64,000 bases of DNA from Propioniciclava coleopterorum (GCF_011393335.1 NZ_CP049865.1:62001-126000); one strand, 5' to 3'; counted from the stretch's first letter, positions 17,632 to 31,900 are shown. Notes: generated from the sequence alone by a model not told the origin. Numbers and translations: made by a program.

Positions 17632-18846
17632 ATGGCAAACACCACGGTCGACGCAACGCCGCGCCGACGCCTCGCCCTGGGCCCGGCGCTCGTCACCGCC
17701 GCGCTGGTCTTCGGCCCGGGCAGCATCACGACCGCGAGCTCGCTCGGCGCGAGCTTCAGCTACCGGCTGCTGTGGATCCCCGTGATCGCCACGGTCCTCA
17801 TGCTGTGCTTCGTCGACCTGAGCGTCCGGATCGGGCTCACCAGCGACAAGGGCCCCGTCGGCACCGTGGCGGCACACACCTCCCGGATCGTCGCGGTGCT
17901 CGTCGCGATCGGGTCGGTGCTGATCGTCTCGTCGTTCCAGGCCGGCAACTCGGTCGGGACGGGTGCCGCCGCCAACGTCCTGTTCGCGGGCGACACCAAA
18001 CTGTGGGCCGGGATCTTCACCGCGGCGGCCATCGCCTTCGTGTGGCTGCCCGGCTTCTACGGCAAGCTCGAGAAGCTCATGGTCGGCATCATCGCCGTCA
18101 TGCTGGTCGCCTTCGTCATCACCGCGATCGTCTCCCGACCCGACCCGGCCGCCCTGGTCGCCGGCCTGATGCCGATCATCCCGACGGGGTCGGAGGCCAT
18201 GGTCGTCGGCGCGGTCGCCACCACCTTCTCGATCGTGGGCGCGTTCTACCAGATCCAGCTCGTCCGGCAGCGGGGCTGGGGCGCGGGCGACTACCGCGCG
18301 GCCCGCCGGGACGCCATCAGCGGCACCCTCATCCTCGGCACGCTGTCGTTCGTCATCATCCTCGCGGCGGCGGCCGCCCTGCACCCCCAGGGCATCGCGG
18401 TGAAGTCGCCCGCGGACATGGCCAACATCCTCACCCCCACCGTCGGCCAGTGGGCCGGCGTGCTCTTCGCGCTCGGGCTGTGGTCGGCGGCCTTCTCCTC
18501 GCTGCTGGGCAACGCCACCATCGGCGGCGGGCTGCTCTCGGCCATGTTCGGCAACGCCGGCGAGGACGTCAACAACCGGTTGGCGAAGATCTGCATCACG
18601 GCCGTGCTGGTCGTCGGCGGGGTCGTGGCGATCATCTTCGGCGGCATCCCCGTCCAGCTGATCCTCACCGCGCAGGCGATCACGGTGTTCATCGCCCCGC
18701 TCATCGGCATCGTGCTGGTCTGGATCGCCCGGCACCGCTCCCGCGGCGACCTGCGGATCGGCTGGCCCCAGACCGTCCTGGCCGTCGTCGGCCTCGTCTT
18801 CCTGTTCTTCCTCGCCGCCACCTACATCCAAAGGCTGATCGCATGA
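17632..18846 (+). CDS. Nramp-related membrane transporter lacking the canonical metal-site Asp
   Basis: 404 residues with about 11 hydrophobic helices in the Nramp (LeuT-type) pattern: LALGPALVTAALVFGPGSITTAS as TM1. Classical Nramp proteins have DPGN in TM1 for Mn/Fe binding; here the place reads GPGS, so the metal-ligating Asp and Asn are both missing. Together with co-transcription with an SDR and a DapA-like aldolase, this suggests the substrate may not be a transition metal, and an organic acid or other ion is possible (inference). ATG 17632 is preceded by an A-rich AAAAGG site inside the operator palindrome. Confidence 0.8.
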   Translation: MANTTVDATPRRRLALGPALVTAALVFGPGSITTASSLGASFSYRLLWIPVIATVLMLCFVDLSVRIGLTSDKGPVGTVAAHTSRIVAVLVAIGSVLIVSSFQAGNSVGTGAAANVLFAGDTKLWAGIFTAAAIAFVWLPGFYGKLEKLMVGIIAVMLVAFVITAIVSRPDPAALVAGLMPIIPTGSEAMVVGAVATTFSIVGAFYQIQLVRQRGWGAGDYRAARRDAISGTLILGTLSFVIILAAAAALHPQGIAVKSPADMANILTPTVGQWAGVLFALGLWSAAFSSLLGNATIGGGLLSAMFGNAGEDVNNRLAKICITAVLVVGGVVAIIFGGIPVQLILTAQAITVFIAPLIGIVLVWIARHRSRGDLRIGWPQTVLAVVGLVFLFFLAATYIQRLIA

Positions 18847-19874
18847 CGCACCCCGCTCCCACCACCGAAACGGAACTGGACGACCTGCTGTCGGCGCCCT
18901 CGGTCGCCGTGGGCGAGGCGCTGGCCGCCCTGGGCGGCGACCTGGTCTTCCTGGGCGCGGGCGGCAAGATCGGCCCGACGATGGCCCGGATGGCGCGCCG
19001 CAGCCTGGACGCCGTGGGCTCGGACGCCGCCGTGCACGCCGTCTCGCGGTACTCCGACCCGGCGACCGCCCACGCGCTGGAGCGCGAGGGCCTGGTCGTG
19101 CACCGCGCCGACCTGGGCGACCCCGGCGTCTACGCCGATCTTCCGGACGCGGCTGGCGTCTACTACCTGGCCGCGATGAAGTTCGGGTCCACCGGCGCCG
19201 AGGCGCAGACCTGGTGGTCGAACGCCTCGATCCCGACCTTCGTGGCCGACCGGTACCGCGGCGTCCCCACGCTGGTCTACTCCACCGGCAACGTCTACCC
19301 CCTCACGTCCGTGGGGGCGGGCGGCAGCACCGAGTCGGACGCCGCCGGCCCCGTCGGCGAGTACGCCCAGTCCTGCCTGGCGCGCGAGCGGATCTTCACC
19401 CACGCCGGGCAGGCCTGGGGGACGCCCGCCACGATCTTCCGCCTGAACTACGCCTGCGAACTCCGCTACGGCGTGATCGCCGACATCGCCACCAAGATCG
19501 CCGCCGGGCAGCCCGTCGACGTGACGATGCCCGCGGTGAACGTGTGCTGGCAGGGCGACATCTCGGCGTGGGCGCTGCGCAGCATCGAGCACGCGTCGGT
19601 CCCCCCGTTCATCCTCAACGCGACCGGGCCCGAGACCGTGCCGGTCCGCCGGCTGGCCACCTGGCTGGCGGAGGGCATGAACCTGCCGGTGGAGATCGTC
19701 GGCGAGGAGGCGCAGACGGCGCTGCTGAACGACTCCTCGACCGCGCACCGGCTCTACGGCTACCCGACGGTTCCGCTGCGGGAGCTCGTCTCCTGGGTGG
19801 GCCGGTGGGTCGCCGACGGCGGCCGGCAGCTCGGCAAGGCCACCAAGTTCCAGCAACGGGATGGGAAGTTCTGA
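18843..19874 (+). CDS. NAD(P)-dependent epimerase/dehydratase-like SDR protein
   Basis: 343 residues, extended-SDR fold. The nucleotide motif VFLGAGGKIGPTMARMA (GxGGxxG) is near residue 37; the strand VYYLAAMKFGSTG and the active-site Ser/Tyr region VYSTGNVYP and EYAQSCLARE follow. The usual YxxxK reads YAQSC, so the catalytic Lys is replaced by Cys at that position and catalysis may differ. Translation is coupled to the transporter (ATGA overlap) and to the aldolase (TGATG). A sugar-acid or dehydrated-sugar substrate fits the context but is not shown. Confidence 0.8.
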   Translation: MTHPAPTTETELDDLLSAPSVAVGEALAALGGDLVFLGAGGKIGPTMARMARRSLDAVGSDAAVHAVSRYSDPATAHALEREGLVVHRADLGDPGVYADLPDAAGVYYLAAMKFGSTGAEAQTWWSNASIPTFVADRYRGVPTLVYSTGNVYPLTSVGAGGSTESDAAGPVGEYAQSCLARERIFTHAGQAWGTPATIFRLNYACELRYGVIADIATKIAAGQPVDVTMPAVNVCWQGDISAWALRSIEHASVPPFILNATGPETVPVRRLATWLAEGMNLPVEIVGEEAQTALLNDSSTAHRLYGYPTVPLRELVSWVGRWVADGGRQLGKATKFQQRDGKF

Positions 19875-20902
19875 TGTCGCTCCGCACACGCCTGACCGGG
19901 GCGACCATCCCGGCGCACCCGCTCGCGCTCACGCCGAACGGCACCCTCGACGAGCGCTCGCAACGCGCCCTCACCCGGTACTACTGCGCCGCCGGCGCCA
20001 CGGGGCTGGCGGTCGGCGTCCACACCACGCAGTTCGAGCTGCACCACGACCGGGGCCTGCTGCGCGACGTCATGGGGCTCGCGGCCGACACCGCCGCCGC
20101 GGCCGGCGGGGACCGGCTGCTGATCGCCGGCGTGACCGGCGACACCGAGCACGCCGTCGCCGAGGCCACGCTCGCCCACGAGCTGGGCTACGAGGCCGTC
20201 CTCCTGACGTCGTGGGGCGTCCCCGACCCGTCGCCCGAGCGCCTGCTGGAGCGGGCCGCGCGGGTGGGTGAGGTGCTGCCGACGATCGGGTTCTACCTGC
20301 AGGCCGCGATCGGCGGGCCGACGCTGGACGGCTCGTTCTGGAGCCGGCTGTTCGACCAGCCGACCGTCGCGGCGGTCAAGGTGGCACCCTTCGACCGGTA
20401 CCGCACCTCGACCGTGCTGCGGGCCCTGGCCGCCCACGACCGCTGGGACGACGTGGTCGCGCTGACCGGCAACGATGACGCCATCGTGGCCGATCTCGTC
20501 ACCCCGACCCGCGTCGCCACCGCCGGCGGCGTCCGGGAGGTGCGCGTCACCGGCGGGCTGCTGGGTCAGTGGGCGGTCGGTACCCGCGCCGCGGTCGAGC
20601 TGACGGCGCGGGCGGGTGCCGCCGCGGCGTCCGGCCAGGTGGACGCCGACCTGCTCGCCCTGGGCGCCGACCTGACCCGGGTGAACCAGGCGTTGTTCGA
20701 CGTCGATCATGACTTCGCGGGCTGCGTCCCGGGCGTCAACGAGTTGCTGCGTCAGCTCGGGCTGGTCGACACCGCGCTCACCCTGGGCAGCGACCGGCTC
20801 TCCCCCGGCCAGTCGGAGGACATCGCCGCGGTCCTCGCGGAGTTCCCCGCCCTGCTGGATGCCGCCTTCGTCCACGAGCACGTCGACGCCTGGCGGTCCT
20901 GA
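19874..20902 (+). CDS. dihydrodipicolinate synthase (DapA)/N-acetylneuraminate lyase family protein
   Basis: 342-residue class I aldolase-type TIM barrel. The Schiff-base Lys is visible in VAAVKVAPFDRY and the partner Tyr in IGFYLQAAIGG. The N-terminal GATGLAVGVHTTQFELHH replaces the usual GTTGE motif, so this is probably not a true DapA but a catabolic aldolase or dehydratase for a sugar-acid-like compound. Last gene of the three-gene operon, followed by a strong terminator. Reaction and substrate remain unassigned. Confidence 0.82.
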   Translation: MSLRTRLTGATIPAHPLALTPNGTLDERSQRALTRYYCAAGATGLAVGVHTTQFELHHDRGLLRDVMGLAADTAAAAGGDRLLIAGVTGDTEHAVAEATLAHELGYEAVLLTSWGVPDPSPERLLERAARVGEVLPTIGFYLQAAIGGPTLDGSFWSRLFDQPTVAAVKVAPFDRYRTSTVLRALAAHDRWDDVVALTGNDDAIVADLVTPTRVATAGGVREVRVTGGLLGQWAVGTRAAVELTARAGAAAASGQVDADLLALGADLTRVNQALFDVDHDFAGCVPGVNELLRQLGLVDTALTLGSDRLSPGQSEDIAAVLAEFPALLDAAFVHEHVDAWRS

Positions 20903-20922
20903 CCGATCGTCGGTCGACACGG

Positions 20923-20952
20923 CGAAGGGGCCCGCGAGCGCGGGCCCCTTCG
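20923..20952. terminator. strong terminator between the aldolase operon and manA
   Basis: Perfect 13-bp stem (CGAAGGGGCCCGC, loop GAGC, complement). Serves both converging transcripts. Confidence 0.88.
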
Positions 20953-20964
20953 TCGCGTCGTGCG

Positions 20965-22186
20965 CTAGGCGGACCCCAGCGTGGTGAGGTAGGCACGGCC
21001 CCGGCCGGCCAGGACGCGCAGCGGGTCCCCGACCGCCTGGAACGCGGCCGCCCCCCGGGGCAGCACCAGTTCCTCCTCGCCGACGCCGAACGTCAGCGCG
21101 CCGGCCGTCACCACCAGCACGCTCGGGCCGGTGAGGGCCTCCAGCGTGCGGGCGCCGCCCTCGCCGTCGATCACGTGCACCGAGAAGTCGGGGACGGGGG
21201 CGGCGTACGAGGTCACCGTCACCCCGTCCGCGCGGGACACGACCGGAGTGATCCGGTGCGGGACCGCGGGTGCGAACGAGACGATCTCCACCAGCCCGGG
21301 GACGTCGACGTGCTTGCTGGTCAGCCCCCCACGCAGCACGTTGTCCGACGTGGCCATCGCCTCCAGGCCCAGCCCGGACAGGTAGGCGTGCACGTGCCCG
21401 GCGTCCAGGAACAACGCCTCGCCCGGCAGCAGGTCCACCCGGTTGAGCAGCAGCGCGACCAGGACGCCGGGGTCGGCCCCGTAGGCGTCGGCCACGAGCC
21501 GGACGGTCTCCGCCGAGGACCCGGCGGGAGCGTCCCCGTGCCTCGCGGCGGCCACGACCGTCTCGGCGACCCGCTCCATCCCCGTGTCGGGCGACAGGAT
21601 CGCGACCAGCGCCTCCTCCAGGGCGGCCCCCTCGTCGGCGCGGTCGAGCGCGGTCAGGAGACGGCGCGCCGCCTCGGCGTCCGCGTCCGACCCCAGCAGC
21701 GCCCGCAGTTCCTCGGCCGACCGCGCCGGTGCGCGGAACCCGCACAGGGCCCGGAAGGGCGTGATCGCCACGATGATCTCGGGCTTGTGGTTGACGTCCT
21801 TGTAACTGCGCGTCGGGTCGGCGACGGACAGGCCGTGCGCGTCCTCCCGGGCGTGGCCGGCGGCCGCCTGCTCGCGGGTGGGGTGCACTTGGAGCGAGAG
21901 CGGGCGGGCCGCCGCCAGCAGCTTCATCAGGAACGGGAACTGACCGTTGCCCACCGCCCAGGCCCGCTCCCCCGCCAGCCCGGGCTCGCGGCGCAGCACG
22001 GCGTCCAGCGGCTCGGCCGCCGGACCGACGAGCGCGGGGCACCGGGGTGCGCCCGAACCACATCTCGGCCTGCGGCTCGCCCGCCCCCGGCGTCCCGAGC
22101 AGGTCGGGGATCGCGGTGGGCGAACCCCAGTCGTAGCCCCGGACGGGCGCGGTGAGCGGTTGCAGGGACGCGGACGGCCGGGTCAC
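20965..22186 (-). pseudogene. manA: mannose-6-phosphate isomerase class I, N-terminal frame broken
   Basis: Interconverts mannose-6-P and fructose-6-P. The first 45 residues (GYDWGSPTAIPDLLG, AEMWFG) lie in one frame from GTG 22186 and the rest (GNGQFPFLMKLLAAARPLSL, QVHP, DVNHKPEIIVAITPF, GLTSKHVD) in another. The family motif should read AEMWFGAHPGAP. That sequence appears if one G is restored near 22051-22054 and one near 22034-22040. The zinc ligands (QVHP, KPE, the HVHAYL His) are intact. The gene overlaps the EIIA stop (GTGA) and ends the PTS operon, funnelling its product to glycolysis. Confidence 0.9.
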
Positions 22187-22644
22187 GAACTCACCTCTTC
22201 CAGGACGGCCCGCACCTCCGCCGGCCCGTCAGCCGACAGTAGCGCCTCGCGGAACGCCGGGCGCACCAGACGGCGCGCCAGCATGGCGAGGATCCGCAGG
22301 TGCTCGTCGCCGGCCTGCGCGGCCGGCACGCCGATGAGGAAGATCAGGTTCGCGGGCGAGCCGTCGCCGGCCCCCCACGGCACCCCCGCCACCGACCGGG
22401 CGAAGGCCACGGCGGGGCGGGAGATCCCGTCGGACTTGCCGTGCGGGATCGCGATCCCGTCGCCCAGTCCGGTCGAGGACGTCGCCTCGCGGGTCTTGAC
22501 GGCGTCCGCGAAGGCGACCGGGTCGACGATCGCGCCGGTGTTGCCGATCAGCGCCACGAGCTGGTCGATGGCCGCATCGGTCGTCGGGGCGGTGAAGTCG
22601 AGATCCATCGAGGAGGGATCCAGGATGTCGAGGAGTCGAGCCAT
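22183..22644 (-). CDS. PTS EIIA component, fructose/mannitol type
   Basis: 153-residue phosphocarrier. The phospho-accepting His is in GLGDGIAIPHGKSDG, the hallmark of the fru/mtl EIIA family. It receives phosphate from HPr and passes it to the EIIB domain of the adjacent EIIBC. ATG 22644 lies 17 bases after the EIIBC stop and its own stop overlaps the manA start. A second, more divergent EIIA lies at the other end of the operon. Confidence 0.92.
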   Translation of the reverse strand: MARLLDILDPSSMDLDFTAPTTDAAIDQLVALIGNTGAIVDPVAFADAVKTREATSSTGLGDGIAIPHGKSDGISRPAVAFARSVAGVPWGAGDGSPANLIFLIGVPAAQAGDEHLRILAMLARRLVRPAFREALLSADGPAEVRAVLEEVSS

Positions 22645-22661
22645 GAGGGGGACCTTCCGGT

Positions 22662-24139
22662 TCAGGCGGCCACGGGGGCCGGGATCGGGGCCGAGGCGGG
22701 GGCGTCGACGCGCTTGCGCATCGACTTGAGCACGATCGCGACGACGGCGGTGACGACCGCGCCGCACAGGATCGCGAACAGGAACCCGAGCAGCGGGGTG
22801 GCGGCCCCCAGGAAGCCGACGATCGGGCCGCCGTGCATCACGACGTCGTGGACGCCGAACAGCGCGGCCACCACGGACGCGACCGCGCCGCCCACCATGT
22901 TGGCGGGGATGACGCGCAGCGGATCGGCGGCCGCGAACGGGATCGCGCCCTCGGTGATGCCGAAGAAGCCCATGAAGAGGGCCGCGATGCCGGCCTCGCG
23001 CTCCTGCGCGGTGAACAGCTTCCGGCGCACCAGCGTGGCCAGGCCCATGCCCAGCGGCGGCACGGCGATGGCGGCCGCTGCCAGGCCCATGACGGCGCCG
23101 CCGTCGGTGGCGATCATGCCGCCCGCGAACAGGAAGGCGACCTTGTTGACGGGGCCGCCCATGTCGAAGGAGATCATGAGGCCGATGACGATCGCCAGCG
23201 CGACCATCGAGGAGTCCGACATCCCGGCGAGCATGGCGGTGAGGCCGTTGAAGACCGCCGCGAGCGGGCGGCCGAGCAGGTAGACGTACAGCAGGCCGAC
23301 GGTCGCCGTGCCGAGGATCGGGATGATCAGGATCGGGACGATGGGCTTGACGTAGCGGTGCCAGGGGATGTCGCGGAGCAGCTTGGCGACGTACCCGGCG
23401 ATGAAGCCGATCACGATCGCGCCGATGAAGCCGGTGTTGAGGCCGGTCGGCTCGCCGTCCGAGCCGGTGACGGTGAGGAAGGGAAGGCGTCGCCGTGGTT
23501 GGCGATGAAGCCGGCGACCATGCCCACGACGAGGCCGGGGCGGTCGGCGATGGCCTGGGCGATGAAGCCCGACAGCACGGGGATCATCAGGGAGAAGGAC
23601 AGGGTGCCGATCTGCAGGATGTTCTGCCAGAAGCTGTCGGCAGGGACCTCGACGCCGCCGCCGGCGGTCGGGACGCCGCCGATGCCGAGCGCCAGGGCGA
23701 TCATGATGCCGCCGCAGACGACGAACGGGATCATGTGCGAGACGCCGTTCATGAGCGCCTTGTAGATGGCTCCACCGATGTTCTGGGGGGCCGCGGTATC
23801 CGCCTTCTTCTGGACCGCGACGTCGCCGCCCAGGACCGGCGCGGTGGCGACCCGGTCGAGCAGATCCTCGGGCTTCTCCACGCCCTCCTTGACGCCGGTG
23901 ATCAGGACGCGCTTGCCGGCGAAGCGCTCCGTGGAGACCTCCTTGTCCGCGGCGATGATGACGCCGTCGGCGGCCGCGATGTCCTCGGCGGTCAGCTCGT
24001 TCTCGGTTCCGATGGAGCCCTGGGTCTCGACCTTCATCTCGTCGCCGCGGGCGACGGCGGCGGCCTCGAGTTTCTCGGCGGCCATGTAGGTGTGCGCGAT
24101 GCCGGTCGGGCACGCGGCGATAGCGACGTATCTCGCCAT
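22662..24139 (-). pseudogene. PTS fructose-family EIIBC component, one frameshift
   Basis: Membrane permease of a sugar PTS. The EIIB domain (residues 1-100) has the phospho-Cys in AACPTGIAHTYMAAEKL. The EIIC domain has PFVVCGGIMIALALGIGG, FIANHGDAFP and DMGGPVNKVAFLF. The protein changes frame at about 23481 inside the AGGGAAGG tract: one added G on the + strand restores GDAFPFLTVTGSDG and a full EIIBC of about 490 residues. ATG 24139 has a good AGGAA site. With manA downstream, fructose or mannose is the probable sugar. Confidence 0.9.
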
Positions 24140-24165
24140 GGTGGTTTCCTTCCTCAACTGGTGCG

Positions 24166-24183
24166 GGACGCCCCCAGGCGTCC
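24166..24183 (-). promoter_or_regulatory. hairpin ahead of EIIBC
   Basis: GGACGCC, 4-base loop, GGCGTCC in the 46-bp gap between the divergent EIIA gene and the EIIBC start. It could be a partial terminator or mRNA-processing stem separating regulator from permease expression. Confidence 0.35.
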
Positions 24184-24185
24184 GA

Positions 24186-24620
24186 TCAACGTGACGAACC
24201 GATCGCGGGGGCGGAGAGCAGGGTGGCGACGAGGTCGTCGTCGGCCAGGGCGCGGACGGTCCGCGCGATGGCCGCCGCGGTGACGGCGGGGCCGTCGTCG
24301 CGGACGAACAGGAACACGAGCAGGCCGATGGGGCCGTGCTCGGGGTGGTCCAGCGGGGCGGCCGGACGGGCGAACAGGACGTGCGAGGCTCCGGCGCCGG
24401 GCAGGGTGCAGTGCGGCATCAGCGCGCCGGGCGCGAACGCCGTGCTCCCCTCGGCGTCGCGGGCGAGCAGCCGGGCCACCAGGTCGTCGGGGTCCAGGCC
24501 CTCGGCCGCGGCGACGCGGGCGGCGACCCGGCGGTAGGCGTCCGGGAGCGTCGTGGCGGGCAGCCCGTCGAGGACGGCGCGCACGGGGTCAGCCGAGTCG
24601 GCGAAGCGTTGCTCGAACAC
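24186..24620 (-). CDS. divergent PTS EIIA-like protein
   Basis: 144 residues. The candidate phospho-His sits in GALMPHCTLPG, and the C-terminal LLVFLFVRDDGPAVTAAAIA resembles EIIA strands. The similarity to classical EIIA is weaker than that of the gene at 22183. It starts at GTG 24620 inside the last 32 bases of the PRD regulator gene. Such EIIA domains are often fused to the C-terminus of MtlR/LicR-type activators, so this may be a split-off regulatory EIIA. The overlap could also hide an indel separating two parts of one protein. Confidence 0.7.
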   Translation of the reverse strand: MFEQRFADSADPVRAVLDGLPATTLPDAYRRVAARVAAAEGLDPDDLVARLLARDAEGSTAFAPGALMPHCTLPGAGASHVLFARPAAPLDHPEHGPIGLLVFLFVRDDGPAVTAAAIARTVRALADDDLVATLLSAPAIGSSR

Positions 24621-26040
24621 GATCCTGGCTCTCTGGGCTGAACATGGCGTCCACGAGGACGACGGGGACGGTGACGGGGTCAGGGATCCCCACGGTGGTG
24701 ATGACGAGGTCGATCGACGGCTCCGACGCCAGCGCGGCGGCCACCTGAGACGCCCCCACGACGCCGACCACGCTGATCTCCGGGAAGAACCGGGCGGCCT
24801 TCGCGCGCAGGAGTTCGGACGTCCCCACGCCCGACGAGCAGGCCATCAGCGCGCTCACGGGCGTGGCGCACAGTTCGAGTTCCCGGGCGAAGTACAGGGC
24901 CATGAACCCCACCTCGTCCGCAGGAACCTCGGGCAGCCCGAAGTCGCGCCCGACCTGCGCCGTGGCCAGCGTGAGGTCCGCCAGGAGCGCGGGATAGGAC
25001 GAGGCGAGCTGTGGCAGGACCGGGTTGGTGACGTACAGGCCGAACCGCAGCCGGTTGAGCATCGGCCGCACGTGGCGCGCCAGGTCGGTCAGCAGCCGCT
25101 GGGTGCCGAACCGGACGCCCTGGGCGCGGCTCATCTGGGCGACCAGTTCGCCGACGACCCGGCTCGCCTCGTCCGCGGCCGGCGCGGGCACCGGGGCGGT
25201 CGGGTCCAGCCTCGAGGAGGCGATGTAGGCGTAGATGTGGTCGGTCTCGCCGTCGGGCAGGGGCCGGCCCAGATGGCGCTCCACGTGGCCGCGCACCTCG
25301 GCCGCGACCTCCCAGTAGCGGCGCTGCCGGCCCGCGTCGCCGCTCGGGGTCGGTCCCGGGGCCGCGTCGCTGCGGGCTCCCGCGCGCGTCCGCGCGATCA
25401 GCACGTACAGGTGGGTGGCCAGATTCAGGTCGTAGGGCGGCGGAAGCACCGCACCCAGCCGTCCGGTGATGAACGCGACCTCGCCCCGGGCGAACTCCAT
25501 GTCGGCGGCCTGCAGCGACGAGCCGGGACCCGGGTGGGTCACCTCCGGGGCCCCGTCGCGCAGCAGGTCGGCCAGGACGCTGCGGATCGCCGCCTCCCGA
25601 CCCACGACCACGTACCGGCCCGACCGCTGCCGGACCTTGAGGGCGTACGGGGCGAGCAGCTGATCGATCTCCTTCAGGTCGGCCCTGACCTGGCTGTCGC
25701 TGATGAAGTGGCCCCGCTCCAGGTCCTCCCCGGGGACGCCCCGCGCGGCGTCGAGGAGTTCGCGCAGGATGCGCCGGCGGCGCTCCGGCGGCGTCACGGA
25801 CCCCTCGGGGCGGCCCTCCCCGGAGCTCAGTCGGCGCAGGTAGGCCTCCCGGTCGAGGCGGTAGCCGCGGCCACGGCGGGACTCGATGATCGCGTCGTCG
25901 TGGTTGAGGTCGACCACCATGCGGTAGACGGACTTCGCCGACACCCCGAGCACGGCGGCCAGCTCGGGCCCGGTGATGAACGACGCACGCTCGAGCAGGA
26001 CCTCGAGGAGGCGCCCCTGTGCGTCCACCACCCTGGTCAT
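24589..26040 (-). CDS. PRD-containing transcriptional regulator (MtlR/LicR type)
   Basis: 483-residue activator controlled by PTS phosphorylation. In order: an N-terminal HTH (RASFITGPELAAVLGVSAKSVYRMV context), a second winged region about 90-190, PRD domains with conserved His (RHVERHLGRPL segment and LARHVRPMLNRLRFGL), and a C-terminal EIIB-Gat-like domain with Cys in SALMACSSGVGTSELL. ATG 26040 has a GAGGAGG site. The downstream EIIA, EIIBC, EIIA and manA genes are its expected targets. Confidence 0.88.
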   Translation of the reverse strand: MTRVVDAQGRLLEVLLERASFITGPELAAVLGVSAKSVYRMVVDLNHDDAIIESRRGRGYRLDREAYLRRLSSGEGRPEGSVTPPERRRRILRELLDAARGVPGEDLERGHFISDSQVRADLKEIDQLLAPYALKVRQRSGRYVVVGREAAIRSVLADLLRDGAPEVTHPGPGSSLQAADMEFARGEVAFITGRLGAVLPPPYDLNLATHLYVLIARTRAGARSDAAPGPTPSGDAGRQRRYWEVAAEVRGHVERHLGRPLPDGETDHIYAYIASSRLDPTAPVPAPAADEASRVVGELVAQMSRAQGVRFGTQRLLTDLARHVRPMLNRLRFGLYVTNPVLPQLASSYPALLADLTLATAQVGRDFGLPEVPADEVGFMALYFARELELCATPVSALMACSSGVGTSELLRAKAARFFPEISVVGVVGASQVAAALASEPSIDLVITTVGIPDPVTVPVVLVDAMFSPESQDRVRATLRRLG

Positions 26041-26070
26041 CTGTCCTCCTCGATCGGATGCTTCCCTTTC

Positions 26071-26100
26071 AATGTAGAAACGCGAAAGGTGCTCTGATAA
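26071..26100 (-). promoter_or_regulatory. promoter of the PTS operon
   Basis: On the minus strand TTATCA (26095-26100), 18 bases, TACATT (26071-26076), then a ~25-base leader to the regulator ATG at 26040. Confidence 0.5.
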
Positions 26101-26311
26101 GGCTGGAAACTGGCCGTTGCTCCGGACAGGCGCCGCTGTGACGTCGGCCCGAACGGGTGCCGGAACTGTAACCACGCGGGTGTCGCCGCCGCGTTCCCCG
26201 AACCGGGTACCCGTGGCGCGGGACGCCGCCGGACGGTGTCATCGGCCCGCTAGGCTCCCCTCGTCAGGCGGGCGCGACCGACCCGCGCCGCGCTCCACCC
26301 CGAGGAAGCCC

Positions 26312-26728
26312 GTGTTCACGATCTTCGCCCTGCTCAAGGACGCCACCGGCGGCCTCACCCCCGAGGGCCTGGCCGCGCTGGTGAAGGAGCGCTTCTTCGA
26401 CGTCGGCTCCTACACGGTCACGCTGGAGAAGCTGCACTGGCCCGCGTTCACCAACGTGGTGCTGCGGCAGGCCGACGGCTGGGGCATGTGGTTCCAGATC
26501 CGGCAGGAGGACGGCCGCTCGATCGACCCGCCCACGCTCGGGGCGTTCCTGCGGCGCACGACGACGCTGCCCGAGGGTTTCGACGACTACGACACCGAAC
26601 TCGTCCTGCACTTCGACGACGACGAGGAACGCGAGCACACCGACGACATCATCTTCCTCACCGAGTTCGTCAACGAGCAGTTCCCCGGCGTCGTGCTCTA
26701 CAACGCCGACGCCCAGGACATCTTCTGA
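26312..26728 (+). CDS. acidic protein of unknown function
   Basis: 138 residues from GTG 26312, with a GAGGAA site; TAGGCT at 26250-26255 is a plausible -10. It reads FTIFALLKDATGGLTPEGLA at the start, has a WGMWFQIRQEDG strand in the middle and an unusually acidic stretch near the end (HFDDDEEREHTDD). No signal peptide or membrane segment. Codon use fits the neighbours, so it is likely a real gene, but I do not recognise the family. A terminator hairpin follows directly. Confidence 0.6.
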   Translation: MFTIFALLKDATGGLTPEGLAALVKERFFDVGSYTVTLEKLHWPAFTNVVLRQADGWGMWFQIRQEDGRSIDPPTLGAFLRRTTTLPEGFDDYDTELVLHFDDDEEREHTDDIIFLTEFVNEQFPGVVLYNADAQDIF

Positions 26729-26729
26729 G

Positions 26730-26752
26730 GCCCCCGCGGCGAGAGCGGGGGC
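26730..26752 (+). terminator. hairpin after the acidic-protein gene
   Basis: GCCCCCGC, 7-base loop, GCGGGGGC immediately after the stop. Confidence 0.6.
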
Positions 26753-26789
26753 GTCAGAGGAAAGGCTCGTCCCCGCGCGTATTTCCTCC

Positions 26790-26820
26790 GACGCCCGCCC
26801 GACGCCCGCCCGACGCCCGC
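26790..26820. repeat. 11-bp tandem repeat, nearly three copies
   Basis: GACGCCCGCCC twice and a third partial copy, in noncoding sequence between two terminators. Confidence 0.7.
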
Positions 26821-26850
26821 GGCCAACCGGGACCGGGCCGAGCCCGGACG

Positions 26851-26890
26851 CGCGAACGCCCCGCTCCTGGATCGGAGCGGGGCGTTCGCG
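26851..26890. terminator. strong terminator after argG
   Basis: Perfect 17-bp stem with loop TGGATC, 12 bases beyond the argG stop (26903-26905 on the minus strand). Confidence 0.9.
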
Positions 26891-26902
26891 TCGAGGGGCC
26901 AC

Positions 26903-29893
<2,991 letters not shown>

Positions 29894-29998
29894 TCAACTG
29901 ACACGAACCTCGTGCAGTTTACGGACACCGTGACGCCGCCGCTGCCGGGTCCACGATGAGGGCCGCCTTCGCGGGGCCTTCCCGGTGGCCGGAGACGA

Positions 29999-30038
29999 CG
30001 CGACGCCCGCCCCGCACGGTGTCGGGGCGGGCGTCGCG
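29999..30038. terminator. strong terminator after leuA
   Basis: Perfect 16-bp stem CGCGACGCCCGCCCCG with 8-base loop, a few bases beyond the leuA stop at 30044. Confidence 0.9.
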
Positions 30039-30043
30039 GAGGG

Positions 30044-31900
<1,857 letters not shown>

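Noticed and set aside
19760-22186. 808-codon minus-strand frame
   Set aside because: Only its first ~45 codons (manA N-terminus) are real; the rest is out of frame with manA and antisense to the aldolase.
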